Counted from the first letter of the stretch, positions 12,601 through 24,290 are shown. The stretch: 64,000 bases of DNA from Gymnogyps californianus (GCF_018139145.2 NC_059478.1:2046001-2110000); one strand, 5' to 3'. Program-made: numbers and translations. The notes: generated from the letters alone by a model not told the origin.

Positions 12601-13599
12601 TTATGTTGTTAAAATGACAGCTAAAATGGGAACTGGAACATTACCAGTTACAATCATTCTCGTCGTCTACTCTTATTAAAACCTTCATTACAAGCATGAA
12701 ACAGTAACATTTTAATGCCTATTTAAAAGATAACTTTTTCTTTTCATTTGCTTTCCTTTGGACTTTTAATTATAAGATAATGACTGACTAGCCTAAATAT
12801 TTTGTTAAGCATATCTTCTGGTAAGTGCTTTATGTTTTTCTTGCTATTATTCCCTTCATTGCACATCTCATGCAATATGACTGGTTAGGTCACTTTGCGT
12901 GGTTCCTCAGGACCTTCTTTAGGACCTTTATCCTAAGTAGTACTATACTGTAGTATCAATAATGTACAGGAATTTTCCTCTACATGTATATGTTTGAGAC
13001 TATACATATTATACTATGTATACCATATGGGAAATCTGCCTTGTAAAATAGGAAAAACGCCACTAGGCTGTCAAAAAATAATCCTCCTGTGACATAGCAG
13101 TCGCTAAAGCAGGCCTAAACTCATGTCACACTAAACACCTCCAGTTCAGGTAAACATGCCGATGTTTCCATTTAGGATGAGCCAACCTGAAGCAAAAAGG
13201 TTCATTTTTATTTTCCTAATTCCTTTACGCAGAAAGAGTGGGAGGAAGATATACATTTTCCTGTGACAATTACCGTCTTGTGGAAACTGCATTTTCAGTT
13301 GAAACGTTGCCTGGTTCCTAGGAGTTGAAGTCAGCTGGGTTATCTGACTAATGGTTAATCTCATTAAACATAAAGACATGGCAAGGAGCAGAGGAACAGC
13401 AACAGGCAGCCTAACCGGGGAGAACTTGAGCCGCCGGCTGGGTCAGTCCAAGGGCTATCCACAGAGAAGGATTTACCTGTGGTCCTCACGTGAGATGAAA
13501 TCAAGGAAATAAATTTTCTCCCCAGAAAGGCATGCAAAATAAAGGGAGTTACAGCCTACAGGAGGATAGGACTTACGGGATGCTAGGGAAGAGCATTTG
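9601..13599. other. Single-copy stretch with candidate conserved non-coding DNA
   Basis: No gene is visible. There is a run of A at 10765-10778 and a (TG)n-type tract at 11858-11886. From about 12400 to 12800 the sequence is AT-rich, free of simple repeats and dense in TTAAT/ATTTAAA-type words, the look of a conserved enhancer, but I cannot align it to another species. Reading frames up to 118 codons show no family resemblance. The right end (from about 13380) may already belong to the dispersed repeat that follows. Confidence 0.45.
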
Positions 13600-13830
13600 G
13601 AGACAGCGTAAAATTTATTATGGCATATTTTAAGAGGATTGTGGAGATGTGCAAGACTTCATATGGGATGCTTAAGGGAAGGGCCAAAGACAGGGAAAGA
13701 GAGAGATCAAGATGGATTGGGGAGGCAAGTGTGGCAAAACAGAGGGAAAAGGGGATAAGAGGGGACAGGTTTGTGTAAACAAGTGCCGCTTGGCTGAGCC
13801 CTGTGCCTGATCACTGCAGTTGGTCCTATA
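13600..13830 (+). repeat. Unclassified dispersed repeat, copy 1
   Basis: This segment aligns with 46230-46445. Shared phrases in the same order are GGATTGTGGAGATGTGCAAGACTTCATATGGGATG (compare GGATTACGGAGATGTGAAAGACTTAATATCGGATG), AGGGAA.GG.CAAAG.CAGG, GATCAAG.TGGA, GGAAAA.GGGAT.A.AGGGG, TGTAAACA, and TCACTGCAGT.TGTCC-like endings. The homologous part may be longer: the GC-richer sequence from about 13380 and on to about 14060 has the same texture. The purine-rich stretch ending in GGGATAAGAGGGG would suit an LTR promoter, so a retroviral LTR is one possibility. I do not recognise the family and the orientation is arbitrary. Confidence 0.55.
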
Positions 13831-14129
13831 TTCACATTATATCCTCTTTCCAATTATCTTCTGCATGGTTGTGTTCCCTATTCTAGACCTTTGATTCTGA
13901 AGGACAGCAAACTCCAGGTGGGATGAGGTGACAAGCAGGAAGGTCTCAGGGTGGTCACAAGAGAGAGGACTGCAGAAGTAAGAGTTCCCTAGATCTGGGT
14001 GACAACATGCGGAGACCGGGGCTTGGGAACAGCTACTGCATAGACTAAGTATCTAAGACCACTGGACAGACCTGTGTGTCTGTGTGTATGTCTGCTTGGA
14101 GTACATGCTCAGTCTTGTTGCTGGCTGGA

Positions 14130-14408
14130 CCGTCCACTGCTCTCCCTTTATCCACCAAGCTCATCATCTCGTCATTGAAGGCTACCAGGTTAGTTAAGCA
14201 CAATATCCCCTTTATAAAGTCATACTGACTACTCTCTTTATCTTTCATATGTTTGGAAATGGTTTCTAGGATTATTTGCTCTGTCACCTTCCCAGGGTTT
14301 GAGTTGAGGTTAACCAGCTGGTGGTTGCTCGGATCCTCCTTCTTGTCCTTCTTGAAGATAGGAGTGATGTTTGCTTTTTTCCAGTCATCCTTCCCCAATT
14401 GCCATGAC
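14130..14408 (-). mobile_element. CR1-like LINE internal fragment, reverse-transcriptase N-terminal part
   Basis: Read on the minus strand, this encodes a continuous frame with the order of motifs that opens the CR1 reverse-transcriptase domain: [19 protein letters not shown], then [19 protein letters not shown], then [20 protein letters not shown], ending at RAVD just before motif A. Compared with the family pattern a few residues are missing between KDK and SSQ, so a small in-frame deletion is likely. Both flanks stop abruptly, leaving about 280 bp of the element's middle. An isolated internal LINE piece like this usually means the rest was deleted or has decayed. Confidence 0.85.
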
Positions 14409-17400
14409 CTTTCAAAGGTTCTATGTGTATTAAACATAGACAATTGATAATAGCATGAAGGTAGAACTGCAGAAACTTAGAAACCTATTTCCTTTTTAAA
14501 GTTTAGAAACATATTTCCTTGTTGAAGTTATTAACATCTAACAAACTCACTAATTTAGGGTGAGCATAATTAAGTTCTATCCAGTAGAGAAATGTTAGAC
14601 ACAAGATCCTTCCACTTAAGGATGTAAACTGTCTTTCTCTTTGTTCCTTTCACCCTTTTCAGAGAGTGATGTTTTCATAATTATTTCATTATTCTGTTCT
14701 ATTTTGAGTAATGAACCCAAGTAAGAAATAAGGACTTAGTTCAATTACCTGAGCTATAGCTGGCAGAGGATGAAGTCAAGATAACAAAATGCTATCTTTC
14801 TTAATGGAAAGGAAGAGAAATCTCATAAACACCATTGTTGGATTTTTTATTGTGATGCACAAAGACTGGTCTAACAATAACAGCTTAGTAAATGAAAGCG
14901 ATAAATAAATGGATTCGAGGCCAAGCCTTCTAAAAATAATAAAATGTATGAAATATCTCAGCATCACTTAGAAATATTAAAAAAGAAACATGTACTGTGA
15001 TGAGAAGGGTAGCCCCTGTTGTATGTAACATATTCTCAACTGTGGGAAGAAGCACTTAGAAGGGTTTGCTGAAGAACACAGTGCCAGATCATCCTAGTAC
15101 TCAGCCCCAATAAATAGTAATACAACCCCTCTGTACAAAAAGTCATCTAAATGTGTAATTGACCTTGAAATGCTGAATTGTTACATATTTCTTTTTTTAA
15201 AACGGTATAATCTCATTCTCAAGAGTAGCAGTACTGTCTGCGTACGCACACATACATATGCATATATATATACACATACATATATTATACACACACACAC
15301 ACACACAGACACAGTTTGCCAAAGGTGGATATCTTTTTTCTGTGTGTATCACTGCTGCTTTGAATAGCTGTAAATAGTTTGTTCTATCTTGCAACATTAT
15401 TTGCAGTATATTTTCTGATGATGGCTTTCTGTTAGCAAGTATGCAAAACAAAAGCTGTAACATATTTCCTGATAAATGAGGAACGGCTGTCGGAGATGGC
15501 TGGAAGAGCTAGCACGAAGATGTTTGTTGAGGTATCTAAGCCATGCCATAAACGGCTGAGGCACTTGACGCACAGACCTTTTCAGACAGAGAGAACGTAA
15601 CTTATCCTTACACCTTGTAATGAAGTTGCCTCCCGGTGAGAGGAAAGGTATGGATCCTGCTCCAAAGCCCATGCGGTTTTTCAGTTATCCTCATAAGCAG
15701 TTCATCTTTCTCTATGAGCCCCGACTGGTTTAGTAGAAGATGGTTGCAACAGTGCGTAGCAGTTGTTTCACCCAGCTCCTGCCTGCTTATCAGCTACCGA
15801 GCGGCCAGCTGTGCTTTGCACCTCTTGTGCGGCAGCTGACCCCAGGGGTGGAAAGCATCGCAGCAGCGCGTAATTGCTAACACAACAATAGAGTTATTCT
15901 TCTTCTCCATTAGTGCTTGCAGCTTCATGCTCCCTTTCTAATCTCTGCTATGCACCAGCCTCTCTCTGTCACTGGCCCTACAATTATCAAAGTTATTCAT
16001 ATTATTATGCTGTTGCAGGAGATAAGCTAGACTGCTGCACAGAGAAATTCCAAAGTGTAGCTGAAACATGATGATCTAATGCAAAGGGAAAATCAAATAC
16101 CTACAGAGAATAAAATAAATACGGTCAGACCGACTGTGAAAACACTCTGTAAAATACAGCCGGCGTCTAAATAGCTTGTAAGTGTACTGATTAAATAAGC
16201 GTTTAATGTACATCATTTCACCTACTCAAATGCTTAATGGTATAATTCTGTCTTGTTCCTCCCACTCTCATCTGGGACAACTTGGAATTTATACAGTAAT
16301 TAAATGCACCCCATTTTAATTAGCCTTTTTTAAAAAATATAAATATGGCACTGATAATCAGGTAATTTCCTTAACCCTTTTTTCAGCAGAATTTATCCAC
16401 TAATTATCCATTATTCTTTCTTGTTCTAGTACACCCTTCAAGATAATGGTAGATTATCTCTGGAAGAAAAAGAATTGGTCATAACTGTGGCCCTGATTTA
16501 GAGACAGAGAGACGTTTTTCAATTCATGTTATTGCGTTTGACAGCCTGTGGCTTCCCTGCACCCTAGTAATAAAAAGCCATTGGCAGAGGCATTTAACAG
16601 CAAAAAAAATTAAGCAGGCAAATAAGGGAGCCGTAATTGAGCTAAATCCTTATTTTCAGCTCAGGAATCTTTCCTAAGGATGGCCTGTCAGCTCCTCAAG
16701 ATGTGGAGCCAGGAGTACAAGGACATAGATCAGCCCTCTGGGAAAGAGCTTCAATTAGACATTGCCATGGATTGAGGCGGGAAGTTGGCTTGTGAAACTT
16801 TTTCCAAATGGTAATGGGACAGAGAGGGTCAATAAGAGCAAGGATCTGGGAGGGAATGGCTATTAAAAAATAGTATGCAGCAAGAGGAAATGTTAACGAG
16901 TCAGAAATTGCTACCAATAGACATCAGAACTCTGTTTTCCTTCTGGCAAAGTAGAAAGGTCCCTTCTGAGGTCCCCAAGTGTAATGAGCATGTGTTGAGT
17001 TGAAAGGTGTGCTGTGAAAAACGAAATGCTGTTATACTGTTAAAGATCATTTTGTAATGTGCAGATATACAAGTCTGTTTTATTCAGGGTTGCCTTGCCA
17101 ACTTAGATTTTAGATCTTTAAAATATGCTTTCTGGTATGTCATTAGTTATCTGTTTATCCATTACAGAGTAGGAGGAAAAAGTCTCTGAATAGCATGCCG
17201 CATTTGGAGTTATTATCTGAGAAAACAATACCTGCCTTGCAAAGTTCATAATAGGCAGGACGTGAGCCGCGCTTGCAGTTAACAGCTCTGCATTTAAAAA
17301 GCACCTTCCTTTTGTTTACTTGTCAGCTCCCTTGTTTCCACACCATCCTTCCGGAGACAAAAGAACAAATGTCATCCTGTAAACAATGGGGGAGTACAAA

Positions 17401-19183
17401 ACGCATATAAATTGGCAACCAGAGGTTTAGCATAAGTAATAAGGTTTTCTTGTTCCTGCAACTCAGAAATTCAAGGGCATGTCAAAAGGGAGCAGCGTGT
17501 TTACCATTAATGCTATTGACACTTATTTATTGTACTTTCTTTGGAAGGAGGTTAATATTTCGAATAATAAAAATTAATGGAAGTGTCGTTCCTCAGCTCA
17601 GTTATAAAATATGCTAAACTGGTCAACAGGTCTCTCATACATCATTGGCTGGGGAATGTGGGCTACAGAAAGGAGAGAGAAAGAAAATCTCAAGAGCAGG
17701 TTTCTGTAGTGAATAATTTAACCATATGGCCATTTAGCTTGTGACCTAATTCATTGACAGGGATGTCAGGTATCTTATGTTGCACCTGGAGGAGAGACCC
17801 ACCTCCCCCAAAATGGCATTTTACTACAAGTGGGGGACAGAAGAAATACCTTAGGCTGACAAAATCTCTTTATTACTTTTCATTCTGGAGTTCACTATTT
17901 TCTTCCGACTCTCTGAGGAAGCATATTTTCTTGGGTGTATTATAAACGCTCTGTCCAGATCAGTAGGACTGTAATACTATTAAAGCTTCCCACGGAAGGG
18001 TGAAACAAATACTTTCAGTGAATGCTTGAAAAATCATGACTTTTCTGGAAGGATCCTGTACAGTTTGGAGGACGTCTTCAAAGGCCAGCAACTACTTATG
18101 CTCAGCTTTAATTCACATTCATAAGACAATTGCAAAAATGTTATGTACATTGAAATACACGGTTTGGAAATCTAACTACAATCAATAAAATTATGATTAA
18201 AATATCTGTGTTTTGTAGCTTATAGCATGCGTAGAGGTAAATTACCACATATTTGTTAAGGAGAGGGCAGTTTTATTAAACTACTTTTGAAATTGTTTAA
18301 CCTTACTGCAAAACACAAATACCTGATGTTTAGAGATTTATTAGCTACTTATGTTAAAAATTTAAAATTGAAACTGAAATATTAGAAATGGGAGACTTTG
18401 CTTTATCAAACATTTAAACTTATGGATCACAGATTTGTGAAAGTATTTACCTTTTCATGCATTTAAATCCCATTGGCTCTGAATTCTGAGCTAGGGCATA
18501 TTGTAATGATTTATTCTTACTAGCTACATACTCTTTCTGGTAGTCTTGGCAAAAGAAAATACACATCAAGTAAGATAGCTGATAGAGAATAATATGGACT
18601 CACAATAGAAAAACCATATTCTCTCCTTTCCTTCTCTCATCCTCTCTGGTCCCCTCCTCCTTCCCATAGGTGTTACTTAAATTTGTTTATAAGCATGGAT
18701 TGTGTTTCATCACATTTGATGAATTTTGTGTATACCAGCATTGAAAGAAAACAGAATTCAGGAGGTTTTGTGAAAACTCAGAGGTTGTTGAATCCATAGT
18801 AATAATTCTGTGCTGATATGGAGACATGCTGCTTTATCTTTAAAAAGTTTTTTAAAATTCCAATGACACCTCAGTGATTCCTTTACTTCATATTTTACCT
18901 TAATTTATCCCCTAAAGTCTATAATTTCATGGTGTGATACTCTATTAAAAATGTTAATAAGATTTCAAACTTAACAAAAAGGGCACCATGCAGAGTTGGA
19001 AAGGCAAAGTAAAATTTATCAGGGCGAATTAGAGCAGCTATTATAGAATAAAAGTTACATATGATATTAACTAGTTTTCCTCACTCTGTAAAGAGATAGC
19101 ATGTTTAAAACAGGATAGAACAGAACAGGACTCATCCGATATATTGGCACAGCTTTGCTGTGAAAAATAAACAATAAGTAATG
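14409..19183. other. Single-copy stretch with microsatellite and candidate enhancer-like blocks
   Basis: No gene is visible. A (TA)n(CA)n microsatellite lies at 15250-15310. The blocks at about 15880-16680 and 17160-17600 are free of known repeats, low in CpG and contain many homeodomain-type cores: GTAATTAAATG and TTTTAATTAGCC near 16290-16325, CACTAATTATCC near 16400, and CCGTAATTGAGC near 16632. These look like conserved non-coding elements, but conservation cannot be tested here. Confidence 0.45.
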
Positions 19184-19780
19184 AATCACAGAATCACAGA
19201 ATGGTTGAGGTTGGAAGGGTCCTCTGGAGGTCATCTTGTCCAGCCCACGTGCTCATGCAGGGCCACCTAGAACCAGTTGCCCAGGACCATGTCCAGATGG
19301 TTTTTGAATGTCTCCAAGAATGGAGACTCCACGGCCTCCTGGGCAACCTGTGCCAGTGCTCAGTCACCCTCACAGTGAAAAAGTGTTTCCTGATGTTCAG
19401 AGGGAACCTCCTGTGTTTCAGTTTGTGCCCATTGCCTCTGCTCCTGTCACTGGGCACCACTGAAAAGAGCCTGGCTCTGTCTTCTTTGAACCCTCCCTTC
19501 AGGTACTTATCTACATTGATAAGATCCCCCCAAGCCTTCTCCAGGCTGAACACTCCCAGCTCTCTCAGCGTCTCCTCATAGGAGAGATGCTCCAGTCCCT
19601 TCATCATCTTCCTGGCCTTTCATTGCACTCTCTCCAGTATGTCCATGTCTCGCTTGTACTGGGGAGCCCAGAACTGGACACAGTACTCCAGGTGTGGTCT
19701 CGTGAGTGCTGAGTAGAGGGGAAGGATCCCCTCCCTTGAACTGCTGGCATTACTTTGCCTAATGCAGTCCAGGACACCTG
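19184..19780 (-). mobile_element. CR1 LINE 3' fragment with reverse-transcriptase C-terminal remnant
   Basis: The plus strand opens AATCACAGAATCACAGAATGG and GGTTGGAAGGGTCCTC, the reverse complement of the CR1 3' end. On the minus strand the coding tail is still legible: [20 protein letters not shown], then [18 protein letters not shown], a TGA stop (near 19618), then [20 protein letters not shown] and later [20 protein letters not shown]. The stop sits where related copies have an arginine CGA codon, so a C-to-T change at a CpG is the simplest explanation. It is 5'-truncated at about 600 bp. The [18 protein letters not shown] variant differs from the FKLKEGRF variant of the copies at 22.8 and 46.5 kb, so it is a different CR1 subfamily. 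Confidence 0.9.
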
Positions 19781-20981
19781 AAGAGATCACTAGCCTTTCT
19801 TTTCCTCTCCAAACCACGGTATGGATCACTGGTATAGAACTGTACAAATGAGAAAGAAGAATCCTGTTTACATTTTCTGTTGTATAATGAGAATATGTCT
19901 AGTCAGATCAGAATTTGGCACAAGATTCCTTTGTTCCGTCAGCGGAAGTGACAATATATGCCTCTTGCTAATTAAGAATAGAGGGGAAGTTTAAAAGACA
20001 GTTACCAGTTCTCCAGTGTAAATGCCACCACATTACTGAATATATAGGTCAGAAAAACGTACTCTGTAGGAACTTTTCACTAATAAAACTGGGAAATTCT
20101 TCATGGAGAGCTGGAAATGTGTTTTCAGGTTCTTACAAAAGGCCATTGAAAAATGTTCCCGCTGCCTTATACCTTCAGTTTATATGAAATCCTAAAAAAT
20201 AATGTAGATGATTTGCTCCTTGTGTGCATAAGAACTGATGCCGAAATTCTTCAAACACTTCAATATGCCCTTAATTTTGAGTATGAACTGAGCTGAACTA
20301 TTTTGAACTCACGAGAACTGTGTTCAAATGCTTAAAGTTAGGCCTAGCTCATATGAAGTTTTGACTGTTTGGTACATTGACTCATGCTCATGTATGTCTG
20401 AAATTTTCAATGATGCTGCATGTTTCAGTGACGCTTCCAGAAATACAACTCTTGTCTCCAGATTATGACTTCGTCTGTTGTTCAGCCAGGTGTTACCTCA
20501 AAAATATCCTGCCCCCTTCCAGAAATCAATAGCAGAATAATTTTAATTCTTTGGGAAATAAGAAAGCCCTTGAAAAATAAAAAATAAAGACCATCTTTCT
20601 ATGTCTGTATAAATTTCTTTGTTAAAAGGCACAGTTTTGGTTGAAAGATTTAATTACTTTACCTCTCGTGTACGCACAGTATACAAAGAGATGTAGCCAT
20701 CTAGATAATAAGGCCATAAAAGATGAAAGTCACAAAATAAAATGTCGTCTTTTGTTTTCCATCTTCCCTCTTCAAAAGAAATAATCTCAGGCAATACAGA
20801 GGAAGATAAACACAGAATGCAGTTAAAAGTGAAATGAGAGATAAAGAAAATATTTGCTTCCTGAGATATTCCCACCTGATGTAAAAGATTAAAATTGGAC
20901 TTTCAAGATGATATTGACTGAAATATTTACCTTATTTATTCTGCCATCACACGTCCTTAATCTGTGTGCAGAATTTGGTGG
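19781..20981. other. Single-copy stretch, nothing recognised
   Basis: AT-rich sequence with no gene, repeat or clear regulatory motif that I can support. Confidence 0.5.
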
Positions 20982-21586
20982 TGGTGTGGTTTAACCCCAG
21001 CCAGCAACTAAGCACCACATAGCCGCTCGCTCACCTTCCCCCCTCCAGCAGGACGGGGGGAAGAGAATTGGAAAGGTAAAAGTGAGAAAACTCGTGGGTT
21101 GAGATAAGAACAGTTTAATAATTGAAATAAAATAAAAATAATAATAATTATTAATAATAAATTCTGATGAAAAAGAAAATAACAAAGAGAGAGAAATAAA
21201 ACCCAAGAAAGACAAGTGATGCAAATGAAAACAATTGCTCACCACCAACCGACCGATGCCCAGCCAGTCCCCAAGCAGCAGCCCCTTGGCCAACCTCCCA
21301 CCCAGTTTTATTGCTGGGCATGACATCATATGGTATGGAATATCCCTCTGGTCAGTTGGGGTCAGCTGTCCCGGCTGTGTCCCTCCCAGCTTCTTGTGCC
21401 CCCCCAGCCTCCTCGCTGGTGGGGTGGGGTGAGGAGCAGAAAAGGCCTTGACTCTGTGTAAGCACTGCTCAGCAGTAACGAAAACATCCCTGCATTATCA
21501 ACACTGTTTTCAGCACAAATCCAAAACATAGCCCCATACTAGCTACTATGAAGAAAATTAACTGTGCTCCAGCCAAAACCAGCACA
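20982..21586 (-). mobile_element. Solo LTR of the same avian retroviral family (copy 2)
   Basis: The plus strand starts TGGTGTGGTTTAACCCC, one or two changes from the TGTCGTGGTTT end of the other copies, and ends AAAACCAGCACA. The 3' half matches copy 1 closely, including the phrases GAGCAGAAAAGGCCTTGACT and AGCACTGCTCAGCA. Copies 1 and 2 therefore form one subfamily. The TATA-box position reads TTTTATTG on the plus strand, so the TATA box itself is damaged, and the CRE-like site is TGACATCA. An AT-rich microsatellite at about 21121-21172 expands the U5/R side. Flanks are GGTGG and GGTTT, so any target duplication is imperfect at best. Confidence 0.87.
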
Positions 21587-22788
21587 GGTTTTCATTAAAA
21601 TACTAGCATTTTCTGATCTTTCAGATAATGCTAACTAACCTTGCCTTGAAGTGTGGAAACAGTAAGTGTTGCTAGATGTAATAAAAACACCAACCAAAGC
21701 AGGTATCTTGCTTTTTCTTTGTCTTCTTTACGCTGTTGTTATCATAACAATCTTGCAGTTGTACGCTTTTTTGTTATTTGATGTTTTATACATATTGAAT
21801 TTGGCATAATTAGCAGTCAATGTGTTTGTGAAAATCATCTCACAGACACCAAAATGCAGCTATCGCTGGGGGAGGAATGTGGACTATAATAGCTTGAGTA
21901 GTGGAGGATAAACAAGTGAAGAATAACTTAACATCCCAGCAAGTCAACGCTAGAAAGAATCTACTAGAACTGAATTACCAAAATGACTGAATGTGGAAAT
22001 ACTATCATCTACCTCTCGTATATTCATATCAGTCTTTAATGTTTGGGCGGTTGCCACTGAATTGTCTGCCATTCTATTGTAGGTAACTCCCTTTACGAAA
22101 TACTGAACACTAAATCATTACAGAATTTTAAAAGATGCACATAGGCTGAAAACTAAACCTGCCTTTGTACCATGGTATAAATGCTCCAACAGTTCATGCT
22201 ATAAACATTCCAATAGTTAAAACTTAAAAAGAAACAGCTAGAGTTGATCTAAACTTGCCTCATAATGTGCTTTTCTTTGTGGAAAAAAGTTTAATATGCT
22301 TTACTAAACTTGACAAAGGCAAATATTGTGGACTGCTATGGACAGTGTCATCAGTAGATCATTAAACCTGGAAAGACAGATGTTAATGTGTCTGTTAATG
22401 GACAGTTTCCTCAATGCACTAGTATTCGGAAGGAGAAGATCTCCTGCATCTTCTAGCTATAGTGGAACAGACACAAGGCTCCCCAGAAGCATAGGCAAAA
22501 TTGACTTTTTTGCTATTTTTCATCCTTTCAGCACTAAAATTTATTTTTGTAGACAAGATTCAGTCAAGATTACATGCAAGAGAGGGATATTATAAGAGAG
22601 TAAAACTCTGGAAGAAGAAAGGCTGAGAAATCAGATGTGTTTCAGGCAGATATGAGAGATTAGTGTCACTTTGGCTGGCTGAGAACCTTTAGAAGAGAGA
22701 ATAGAGAAGCTGGATAAGCAGTACTTTGGCAGGTTTTGAGGTTTTTGAAGTCTACTGTTAGGGACAGTATAATCCCATGCAACAATAT
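21587..22788. other. Single-copy stretch, nothing recognised
   Basis: No gene or known repeat is visible. The region ends where CR1 similarity starts. Confidence 0.45.
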
Positions 22789-23778
22789 GAGTGGTGTCCC
22801 TCAGGGGTCCATATTGGGACCAGTAATGTTTAATATCTTCATCAATGACATAGACAGTGGGATCGAGTGCACCCTCAGCAAGTTTGCAGATGACACCAAG
22901 CTGAGTGGTGCAGTTGACACGCCTGAGGGACAGGATGCCATCCAGAGGAACCTGGACATGCTCAAGAAGTGGGCCTATGTGAACCTCATGAGGTTCAACA
23001 AGGCCAAGTGCAAGCTCCTGCACCTGGGTCAGGGCAACTCCTGGTATCAATATAGGATGGGGGATGGATGGATTGAGAGCAGCCCTGCGGAGAAGGATGT
23101 GGGGGTACTGGCGGATGAAAAGCTGGGCATGAGCCGTCAATGTGCGCTCACAGCCCAGAAAGCCAACCGTGTCCTGGGCTGCATCAGAAGAAGCGTGGCC
23201 AGCAGGTCGAGGGAGGGGATTCTGCCCCTCTCCTCTGCTCTCCTGAGACCCCACCTGGAGTACTGCGTCCAGCTCTGGGGTCCTCAGCACAAGAAAGACA
23301 TGGAGCTGTTGGGGTGGGTTCAGAGGAGGGCCAGAAAGATGGTCAGAGGGCTGGAACGGCTCTCCTCTGGAGAAAGGCTGAGAGAGTTGGCGTTGTTGAG
23401 CCTGGAGAAGAGAAGGCTCCAGGGAGACCTGATTGCAGCCTTTCATTACTTAAAGGGGTCTTATAAGAAAGATGGGGACAGACTTTTTAGCAGGGCCGGT
23501 AGTGATAGGACAAGGGGTAATGGTTTTAAACTAAAAGAGGGTAGATTCAGACTAGATATAAGGAAGAAAATCTTTTACAATGAGGGTAGTGAAACACTGG
23601 CACACATTTCCCAGAGAACTGGTAGACACCCCATTCCTGGAAATATTCAAGGTCAAGTTGGACGGGGCTCTGAGCAACCTGATGTAGTTGAAAATGTCCC
23701 TGCTTATTGCAGGGGGGTTGGACTAGATGACCTTTAAAGGTCCCTTCCAACTCAAACTGTTCTATGATTCTATGATTG
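22789..23778 (+). mobile_element. CR1 LINE, 5'-truncated, fairly young
   Basis: Similarity to the copy at 46.5 kb begins at about 22789 (ATGAGTGGTGTCCCTCAGGG) and continues without large gaps to the 3' end, which carries the CR1 tail of repeated TTCTATGA words (23760-23776). It contains the reverse-transcriptase remnant described separately, a short 3' UTR with GGTTGGACTAGATGACCTTT, and the tail. An older CR1 follows about 20 bp downstream in the same direction. Confidence 0.92.
22790..23687 (+). pseudogene. CR1 ORF2 reverse-transcriptase remnant, frameshifted
   Basis: ORF2 of CR1 LINEs encodes an endonuclease and reverse transcriptase that copies the element into new genomic sites. Here the frame starts inside the reverse-transcriptase domain: [20 protein letters not shown], then the catalytic box [10 protein letters not shown] (the two Asp intact), then [20 protein letters not shown] and the C-terminal [20 protein letters not shown] and [16 protein letters not shown] segments. 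Motif A and everything upstream are gone. Near 23574 the sequence ATCTTTTAC replaces the ATTTTTAC of the copy at 46.5 kb. This one-base gain shifts the last ~40 codons, and the original stop would be the TAG at 23685-23687. With no start region and a frameshift it is not functional. Long open frames on the opposite strand are shadows of this one. Confidence 0.9.
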
Positions 23779-23798
23779 TAATACAGAGTGGGAACCAA

Positions 23799-24290
23799 CT
23801 GGCTGGAAGCCAACTAGCTTTGTAGAAAGTCTTGACATTCCTGGAGGACAAGTTGAACATGTTACAAATGTGTCATCACAGCAAAGAGCAACAGCATCCT
23901 AGGCTGTGTTAGCAAGAAGGTAGCCAGCAGGTCCAAGGAAGTGATCCTTCCCCTCTATTTGACATTTGCAAGATTGCATCTGGAGTGTTGGGTCCAGTTT
24001 CGGGCTCCTCAGTAAAAGAAAAAAATTGACATACTGAAGTGAATCCACTGGTGGGCCACCAAGATGATGAAATGGCTGCTAAATATGATGTATCATGACA
24101 GCCTGAGAGAAATGGGTATGTTCAGTCTTCATAGGGGTCTTCTAATTTCTAAGGCTAATTGCTTAATTAATTAATTTAATTCATTAGGCTATGGAGGGGC
24201 TAATCATTGTTTTCATCTACACCTTGGATGCTTATAGACAAGGTGGAGCTAGACTCTTCTCAGAGGTTCACAGAGAAAAGATAAGAGAGG
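23799..24290 (+). mobile_element. Older CR1 LINE fragment, directly downstream of the younger copy
   Basis: The order of CR1 coding phrases reappears from an earlier point of the element: TGGCTGGAAGCCAACTAGC, GACAAGTTGAACATG, ACAGCATCCTAGGCTGTGTTAG, GCCAGCAGGTCCAAGGAAGT, CTGGAGTGTTGGGTCCAGTT, GACATACTGAAG, then AGACTCTTCTCAGAGG. Stops and indels are frequent, including an AT-rich insertion near 24160-24185, so no frame survives. Because it restarts upstream of where the preceding element ended, this is a separate, older insertion in the same orientation. The similarity fades by about 24290. Confidence 0.8.

Noticed and set aside
22631..23446. A 271-codon minus-strand gene
   Set aside because: It is the antisense shadow of the CR1 reverse-transcriptase frame and contains no independent motif.
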